DNA of 24,111 nucleotides from Temnopleurus reevesii (Eukaryota > Echinodermata > Echinoidea > Temnopleuroida > Temnopleuridae). Below are positions 12,601 through 22,579 of this stretch, one piece after another. The stretch's first letter is position 1, and every line of letters begins with the position of its first letter. The position numbers and the translations under genes are program-made. The stretch covers positions 1-24,111 of the forward strand of contig BQKZ01008868.1 of the NCBI GenBank assembly GCA_036244855.1, in the 5' to 3' direction. The notes beneath the pieces are model-generated. The model searched no databases and was not told where the DNA came from. It saw only the letters and a program-made list of their open reading frames with translations.

Positions 12601-15600
12601 ATTTGTTCTGGAAACGAGTTCCACTGTCCTGCTGTGTGTGGGACGAAGGCATGACAGTTCGAATTAGCTATGGGAAACTGGTCTGAAAGGTTAGTAAGTT
12701 TACTATCTCGTTGTACCATAATTAGGATACTTATATGTTTTACTTAAATGTTAAATGTTAAATTAAACAGATTAAGGTTATAGAGATGTAATGTACCATT
12801 TTCACAGTTTGTTCCTTCAAAGCCAGCAGGACACACGCAAACATAACCACTGCCGCCATTGCTATCAAAACAAATTGCTCCATTAAGACAAGGGTTGCTG
12901 GCACATGCAGGGGTTTCTGATGGCATATAAAACCAAGAAATGAATAAACAAATGACCGGGTTATGATATGTTCCTGTGACATAAATGATTTATATATATT
13001 ACTTTTAGATTTGGATCTGGGTATGCATAAAATACTCTGAACAGCTCAGTTAGCAGCAACACTCAGAACGGAGAAGGTTGGGATGCTTATGCCAGCTGTA
13101 AATGCTGCCTAAGAGCACCAGAAAATTTGTTTGCATACTCGATTGAGGTGATTTGTTCTGGTAACAAGTTTCACTGTCCTGCTATTTGTGGGACGAAGGC
13201 ATGGAGGTGATGTGGGCAGTTTGAATTAGCTATGGAAAACTGGCCTGAAATGTTAGTAAGTTTACTATCTCGTTGTACCATAATTAGGATACTTATATGT
13301 TTTATTTAAATATGTTAAATTAAACAGATTAAGGTTCTAGAAATGAAATGTACCATTTTCACAGTTTGTTCCGCCAAAGCCAGCTGGACACAGACAGACA
13401 TAACCGCTGCCACCATTGCTATCAAAGCAAGTTGCTCCATTCACACAAGGGTTGCTGGCACAGGCAAGCATCTCTGATGAATAGTTAGACCAAGAAATAA
13501 ACAAACAAATGACCATGTTATTTTAAGTTACTGCAACAATGAATACAGGTTATTTTTACAATTGCAATGTAAGTTAAGTAGCATATCATTATATCAGACT
13601 GAAAATAATACCATGATGGAGATACTTTATAGTACAAGAGGTATGTATATTATGCATTTTGATACCTGTGCACTAAACACGTTTTGTTGTGTACATAATC
13701 CAATATTGTGTATGATAGACCATTCACAATTTATTTAGCGTTGGTTTGTATAAAGTAAGGTTATAAAAATATAATGTACCATTTTCACAGTTTGTTCCTC
13801 CAAAGCCAGCTGGACACAGACAGACATAACCACTGCCACCATTGCTATCAAAACAAGTTGCTCCATTCAGACAAGGGTTGCTGGCACAAGCAAGGATTTC
13901 TAGTGAGAAGTCACACGAGATAAGAAGTTTAGTACTATCAGAAATGTTAATCGCCAGGTTGAAACTTTGATTAAATAAAAATTGTGATTGTCTATTCAAA
14001 CATAGGAATATNAAGTACCAAGTAAGCATAGAAGTTCACCAACAACTTATGGAATTTGTTCAGGCTTCGTAAATGCAATATCAGATTGAAGAATGTAACA
14101 GGTCTCACAAAGTTACCCAGTAAAATTATACCCAGTGAACCCAGTTCACACAAGTAGCTCTATTCATACCGGGGTTATTAGGCCAAGACACGTCAACTGA
14201 CTACATTTAACCGGTTCACTACCAACTTACGAAAATTTGCATAAGAGTTATCAGGCTGTAGGATGGAAAATGTTAATCTTTTCAATTACCTGTCTCACAG
14301 AACGATCCAGTAAAATCTGCTGTGCACTGACAGGTGAACGAGGTCTGTTGGTTAACACAAGTAGCTCCATTCATACAGGGGTTATCAGGCTGGCAGAGAT
14401 TTATAGACTGCTCACAGTCAGTTCCCTCCCAACCAGGCTCACATACGCACAGGTACGACATGGTACCATCACCAGCTACAAAGCAGGTGGCATCGTTCTG
14501 ACATGGGTTGCTTGCACAGGGTGGGATCTCTGCAATTAAAGAAGAATTATCAAATTACTAATTTATCTCTATATTTCAATGTCCTTATATACTCACTATC
14601 TGTCTACAGTCAAGCCTGTCAATAGTGGCCATCTAAGGGAAACAAAAATAATGGCCAATTTAGACAGGCTCTATAACTAATGTTTTCCTCTGGAGGGAAT
14701 CAATTCAGGTGGTCACTGTAGACAGGTGACCACTAAAACAGGTTTTCCTGTAAATGCATATTTATTACACTCCATGATTATTAAAGACTTTATCTACCTA
14801 ATTTCTCCATATTTCTTCTTAATGACATATCTATGCATTAATGTAGTTGATTGCCCATTCAATTCCTTTCAAGAAAATATATTTTTCAAGATGTATACTA
14901 GTTTGGTGCAGTAATAATAATTAGTAGCAATTATATATTTAGAATTACAACATGCAAAATTCAAACTGGAATGCAAGTGCAGGAAGTTTTGAGTACCATT
15001 TTCACAGTTGTTGCCTCTGAAGCCAGCTGGGCAAACACAGATATAACCACTGCCGCCATTGCTATCAAAACAAGTTGCTCCATTCATACAAGGGGTGCTG
15101 TCACAGGCAAGCATTTCTGATATGAGATAAGTAACGTCGAGAAAGAAAGAGACCAATAAGCATTGTTAATAAATGTTAACAATTGCAACACACATGGAAC
15201 GTGTAAATGTTATTCATGTTAGTTAATAAGATATTATCTATTCAAACTAAATACAATGAGTAAAAAAATGTAAGCGATGGGTTTATCATGATTCTTAATA
15301 TCTGCTACTGCTTTTCAAAATCACAAATTCAATGCTAATTTACGTTTATGATTTTTATTGACATATTGTGAAATATCCATGTTTTCCGTTTATAATGTGT
15401 TCCTATCATCACAGAATAAATAATTTTATGAATTTTGAAGAAAAAATGCAATTGCGGTTTGAACCTTGACCTAATGCCCCCAAACTAATAGCCCTCTCAT
15501 GACCCAAGTAATTTTTCAGTTCACATTGAAATGTCAGATCAGTTTCATGCAAGTAACCTTTGTTATCTTTGAATTTCGACTTCATGAGACCAAGTATAAA

Positions 15601-18600
15601 ATTACCCTTTTACATTTATACATGTGCAAAGTTTCGTTAATTGGTCAAAAAGTTCTTCATTTTGGCCCAAAGGCGAATGGAGAAGACAAACAACCTAAAA
15701 TAGATTAACACCAAAATATATTGTATTTGAATAGATGTTATAAGATTTACAAATAATTGTTATATACCATCTTGGCAGTTTGTTCCTTCAAAGCCGGCAG
15801 GACACATACAGATATAACCACTGCCACCATTGCTATCAAAACAAGTTGCTCCATTCAGACAAGGGTTACTGGTAAAACAAGAATTTTTAGTGGGATATTA
15901 AGAATGGCAAAAAAACACAACAAAATTTGTGAGTAGTAAAATATACCAGATATGAATTCGCATTTTAACCTGTAGCGTTGGAGTATACTTGAATTTGAAT
16001 TATTTTAAGAAGTCATTAATTCAAATTAGTCATCCTATTGATTTGAAATAAATTATACAAAAACATGTCATATTCATTTATTCAAATTGATATAAAGTGT
16101 TATGCACCAATTTCACAGCGGGTTCCTTCAAAGCCTGCAGGACACAGACAGACGTAACCGCTGCCACCATTGCTATCAAAACAAGTTGCTCCATTCAGAC
16201 AAGGGTTGGTGGCACAAGCGCGGGTTTCTAGCCAGAAAACAAACACATACCATACGAAGTGCAGTTTAGTAAAAAGATTCAATGTTAATTCACCGGTTAA
16301 AATGTAGATAAGAGTAAAATTGTTCGAATATATATGCTTCGAATATATGTCATTGTTATATAAATTAATCAGATATTTGATATTAGAATAAACACATTCG
16401 AATGTAAATATAGGTATTATAAGTGTTATGTACCATTTTCACAATTTGTTCCTTCAAAACCAGCAGGACACAGACAGACATAACCACTGCCACCGTTGCT
16501 ATCAAAACAAGTTGCTCCATTCAGACAAGGGTTGCTGGCACAGGCAAGGATCTCTGACAAACAGAATCAATGGAATATTGACAAATGTTAGACATGCAAC
16601 ATGAATGTATTATTTTGTAAAAATAAGCTGGCAATGCACAAAATAGTGAAGAAAATAAGGAATTGTTACAGTTAGATATTGTTATCATACAGTATAGCTC
16701 TTGTATTTATTGTTATCATCTCATGCATTGCTCTCCTGTAATACAGTTGACATCCAAAGCGATCACCTCAGTGCAATGNTCTCTGATGAAAAGTCAGACC
16801 AAGAAATAAACAAACAAATGACCAAGTTATGTTAAGTTACTGCGACTATGAATACAGATTATTTTATACTTGCAATGTAAGTTAAGTTAGAATATAATTC
16901 TATCAGAATGTAAACAATACCATGATGGGGATACTTATATACATTATCTAAACATAGTACAAGGGGTATGTATATTATGCATTTTGATACCTGTGCACTA
17001 AACACGTTTTGTTGTGTATATAATCCGATATTGTGCATGAATACCATTCACAATTTATTTAGTGTTAATTTGTATAAACTAAAGTAAGGTTATAAAGATA
17101 TTATAATGTACCATTTTCACAGTTTGTTCCTTCAAAGCCAGCAGGACACACGCAGATATAACCACTGCCACCATTGCTATCAAAACAAGTTGCTCCATTC
17201 AGACAAGGATTGCTGGCACAGGCAAGCATTTCTGATGTGGGATAAGTCATAAGGAGGAAGCCAGAGACCAATAAGCATTGTTTATTTGTCAACAATTACC
17301 AAATACACGAAATGTATAAGTGTTATTCATAACAGTTATTAAGGTATTATTTAGTCAAATTAAATACTATATAACTCACACAAAAATGTAAGAGTTAGAT
17401 TTATCAAGATCCTTATATGCCTCAGTTATTGTAAATCTTTAATTCAATGCCAATTTACCTTCATTATTTAGTTATGACAAACTGTGAAGTAGTAATATGA
17501 TATCTGTTCATGTCTGACTGTTTTCCCATTATCACTAAATATCACTGAATAATAGATTTATATGTCAAGTTTGAAAAATATGACTGTTTGACCTTTGACA
17601 TGATGTCCAAAACCTACTCAGGTGATTGACCCCCTCATATATATTCATGACCCAAGTAATTTATCAGATCTTATCAGATTGACAGGTCATTTGCAATCAA
17701 GTGACCTCTTATTATCTTTGAATTCTGATATCAAGAGACCAAAATACCATAAATTTAAGTCCCTTCTACATTCCAACATGTTCCAAGTTTCTTAATTGGT
17801 AGAAAAAATTGTTATGACAAAAGGTGAATGAGAAAGACAAACAACCTCATAAAGATTAAGACCAAAATATGTTAGCTTTAGATAAATGATATATGATTCA
17901 TGAATAGGTGTTATATACCATCTTGGCAGTTCGTTCCTTCAAATCCAGCAGGACACATGCAGACATACCCACTGCCACCATTGCTATCAAAACAAGTTGC
18001 TCCATTCAGACAAGGGTTACTGGCACAAGCACGGGTTTCTAGTGAGAAGTTACACAAAATAAGTGGTATATTGTTAGTACAATTAAATATCTCTCATCAA
18101 GTTGGCACTGTTTAAGTGAAATACATTTGTTTTATTAAAAATTTATGAAGTGTTAGAATAAAACTGTTCGAAACATGTAATCTCAAAGAGAGTAAAAAGA
18201 AATCATACATTTGATATTACAACACAAAACATTTATGTGAGAATATAAATATTGTAAGTTTCATATACCATTTTCACAATTCGTTCCTTCAAAGCCAGCA
18301 GGACACATGCAAACATAACCACTGCCACCATTGCTATCAAAACAAGTTGCTCCATTCAGACAAGGGTTCCTGGCACAAGCGCGGGTTTCTAGCCAGAAAA
18401 AAACAGATTGAAATAAGAAGTGCAGTTTTGTAAAAACATTCAATGTTAATGCGCCGGTTAAAATGTAGATAAGAGTAAAATTGTTCAAAACATATATAAA
18501 TTAATCAAATATTTGATATTAGAATAAACGTATTTATATGACAATATAAGTATTATAAGTGTTATGTACCATTTTCACAGTTTGTTCCTTCAAAGCCAGC

Positions 18601-21600
18601 AGGACACACGCAGACATAACCGCTGCCACCATTGCTATCAAAACAAGTTGCTCCATTCAGACAAGGGTTGGTGGCACAAGCGCGGGTTTCTAGCCAGAAA
18701 ACAAACACATACCATACGAAGTGCAGTTTAGTAAAAAGATTCAATGTTAATTCACCGGTTAAAATGTAGATAAGAGTAAAATTGTTCGAATATATATGCT
18801 TCGAATATATGTCATTGTTATATAAATTAATCAGATATTTGATATTAGAATAAACACATTCGAATGTAAATATAGGTATTATAAGTGTTATGTACCATTT
18901 TCACAATTTGTTCCTTCAAAACCAGCAGGACACAGACAGACATAACCACTGCCACCGTTGCTATCAAAACAAGTTGCTCCATTCAGACAAGGGTTGCTGG
19001 CACAGGCAAGGATCTCTGACAAACAGAATCAATGGAATATTGACAAATGTTAGACATGCAACATGAATGTATTATTTTGTAAAAATAAGCTGGCAATGCA
19101 CAAAATAGTGAAGAAAATAAGGAATTGTTACAGTTAGATATTGTTATCATACAGTATAGCTCTTGTATTTATTGTTATCATCTCATGCATTGCTCTCCTG
19201 TAATACAGTTGACATCCAAAGCGATCACCTCAGTGCAATGCAATTTAGCCCATGGAAAAGACCTCTCATGTTATTGTTAAATTATCATTACTATTGTCAT
19301 CATTATACTTTTATTATTATTATCACGAATTCCATTAATGTTATAACTGTTTCGTTGTTATCAATATTTTAATTAATATATCATACATTCAAAACAGTGA
19401 AAATATTTGAATCAGGCAAATGTTTACAAACTGCTACATTAAAAGAAACATTAAGATTAGTTTTAGTACCATTTTCACAATTTGTTCCATTATATCCTGT
19501 TGCACAGACACATATATAAGAAGCCCCATTATTTTGATCAAAGCACATAGCTCCATTCTGGCAAGGATCGCTGACACAGGCAGGTATGATTTCTGAGAAA
19601 ACAATATTATACATACATATGCACTATAAGATATATATGTTAACAAATAAATTTGTGATTTTAGGTAATATGATAATAAGCAGGTTACACAAATAATATT
19701 TGTTTATTTATAAGTTGGTGTACATATTGTCACAACAATGGCGGAAGGATACACACAAAAAGAATACTTTGAGTTTGTTGGAAGATGTTGTATCTTGTTA
19801 CTGGGGCCCTTTCACTCGTAATGAAAACTGTAGTTTTCAGCAAAGGAAAATAATCCAACTGTATATACATATTAGCATATTTGGAAACTGTGATTATGTG
19901 CTGATTCTATCATTTTGGATGATCTGATTTTGATTTCTGTAAAGAGCTCTCCAAGATGCATCAATTGAAATGTAGACAACAGTTCGCAATAGGGCCCTTC
20001 TGCCAGTAAGGCAATATTGTACACATAGAGCAAGCATTTTAGAAGCAGACGATGAAACATTTGATGCACAAAATAAGTACTTGATAAGTTGAAACATATG
20101 AATGTGTCAATATTTATGTGAATAATACAAATACAATAAAATAACCCCCTATAAAACTTGCGTAGTCATACACACAAAGAAAATGAAACCCTGTTAGTTA
20201 ACGTTTACATGCATAAATGGCCAAAATTTGGTAATGATTTGCAATATGATTAAGTTGAGTAAATGTTAAAACCATGAATGAAAATTGTCCTACCTGATTG
20301 ACAGTTTGTTCCTTCAAATCCTTCAGAACAGATACAGGTGTATGTGTTGTCGATATCATCCATGCATGTTGCTCCATTCATACAGGGGTTGCTAGCACAT
20401 GCAGAAGTAACTGCAACAAAATCATGTTCACCAATTAAGATTGTTGAGCATCGGCATTAAACTTAACAATGCCACAAAAATATGTTTCTACATGCAGGTT
20501 CACTGACAGATTCAAATTTATGCATATTTCTTGCCAACGATTGTAGATACCTGGTATTTTTTACACCTGTTTGTACAAATTTAGCTACAAAACTTGGAAG
20601 CCAGTTTGCATACATCACTGGATAATGATGCACATTTTAATATAAAAACCAAAATATGCCTTTTTCGGATGATATTTGAAAGCATTGATTAATAATGATT
20701 ATTTTCATATCACACTTACTCTTCCACAACTTAATTTTATCAATTTACCAGAGTACCTGCAAAAGTCCTGTATTTCCTAACTAATTTGTAAATAGACAAA
20801 TTATTAACATTACAATTCACTAGAATTTACGTTTAACGTTTAACATTACTAATTTGAAAAATCAATCTTTACTCCTTTTTTCTTAATAAATCAGCTTCCA
20901 GTTGATAATGTTATTTTGTACAAATATACATCAATGTATATATTCATGTATATCCTCAAATAGTAAGACAGGATAATAACTAAAAGTTTCATACCATTTT
21001 CACAGTTTGTTCCTTCAAAGCCAGCAGGACAAAGACAGACATAATTAGTACCACGGTTGGTATCCATGCAAGTTGCTCCATTCAGACAGGGGTTGCATTC
21101 ACATGGAAGTACATCTGAAATAGTAAAAAATAAAGAAAGAAGAAGTAAAAAATTAAGATAAATGATTCCACACTTTTGTAGTAGTATTGTTTTTCAATAA
21201 TGACAATGATATCTTAAAGGAAATGGACATATCACCACAAATAAATGATTAGATGATGGGTTATCATTGCTCCCCTTGTTACTAATCAAGCTTTCTTTAG
21301 ATAAAGTATGACCAAGACTAGTTGAAGAAGTCTTTAATCTCGGTACGTGAACCTTTGCAAGTTTTACCTATAATCTATTACTCAGTCACTCAGTCCCCAT
21401 CTCTGCCGTCTCGTGCTAGAGGCAACCAATATATATTATATTAAACTTTCAGAAATTTTCTCAAACTATTTCTTGCACGTATAGATTTAACCTTTGTAAA
21501 TCGCTTATATAAAATTTTGTTAAGCGCTATGACTTATTATCATTATTATTAACCTTTTTACCTATTAGAAAATGTTAAATAGTTTCATATTTTGACGAAT

Positions 21601-22502
21601 TGGACTATTTCGGACACCCCTTTGTAGTCTTTATATATAAAAAAGATTATAAAGAGAAAATCTGATGAATTGAAGTTCATTAAATTACCAATTTCACAGT
21701 TTGTTCCATAGAATCCGTCAGGACATACACAGACATATCCACTGCCATTACTGATATCAAAACACTGTCCATCATTTTGACACGGGTCGCTGCTACAACC
21801 GATGATATCTGAAGGAAATACCACAAGAATGGTATGAGCAGTTCCCTAAATTATTTACATGTATAGGAAATCAACTACGTACTAGATCTTTTTCCATACA
21901 TCTTCATAATTTATAAATGATTTTTAGTTCATGGGAATACTCCCGTGTGAAAGCAACTCAAGACAAGTTCACAAAGACCCGAGTGCTCACATTACCTGCT
22001 GAAATGGTTCATGGTCCCAAAATCTACTATGCAAAGTGGAATTCAAAACTAGTTTGGAAATCTACTTAAAGTCACTTAAGTGATCTACGTTAGCTAGTTT
22101 CTGTTAAACTGGTTTCCCATAAAGGTGGATTTTAAAACTAGTTTTGAAGTCTACTAAAAGTTACTTAAGTGATCTATGTTAGCTAGTTTCTGTTAAACTG
22201 GTTTCCCATAAAGGTGGATTTTAAAACTAGTTTGGAAGTCTACTAAAAGTCACTTAAAGTGACCTACGTTAGCTAGTTTCTGTTAAACTGGTTTCCCATA
22301 AAGGAGTTAAATTCTGTAGATGTGAACGGGATCCAAGTGTACATATCCTTAGTGATTATATAAACCAGCATACACAAAAGGTGTGTACATTGTCTTTGGG
22401 GCATTGCAAATTACTGCTGATAAAGCCAGGGTAATAATGCTGCAATTGTAGAGCGCTTAGAGAATTCTAATGAAGAGCTGACAAGCGCTATATAAAAGCT
22501 GT

Positions 22503-22536
<34 letters not shown>

Positions 22537-22548
22537 CATTATTACCAT

Positions 22549-22579
<31 letters not shown>

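Noticed and set aside
19872..20097. Two overlapping minus-strand open frames in intron 5
   Set aside because: They have no family features, they overlap in different frames, and they lie within a probable repeat remnant.
21934..22333. Terminal inverted repeats around the minisatellite
   Set aside because: Only about six to nine bases around CCCGT match between the ends, too few to call a transposon.
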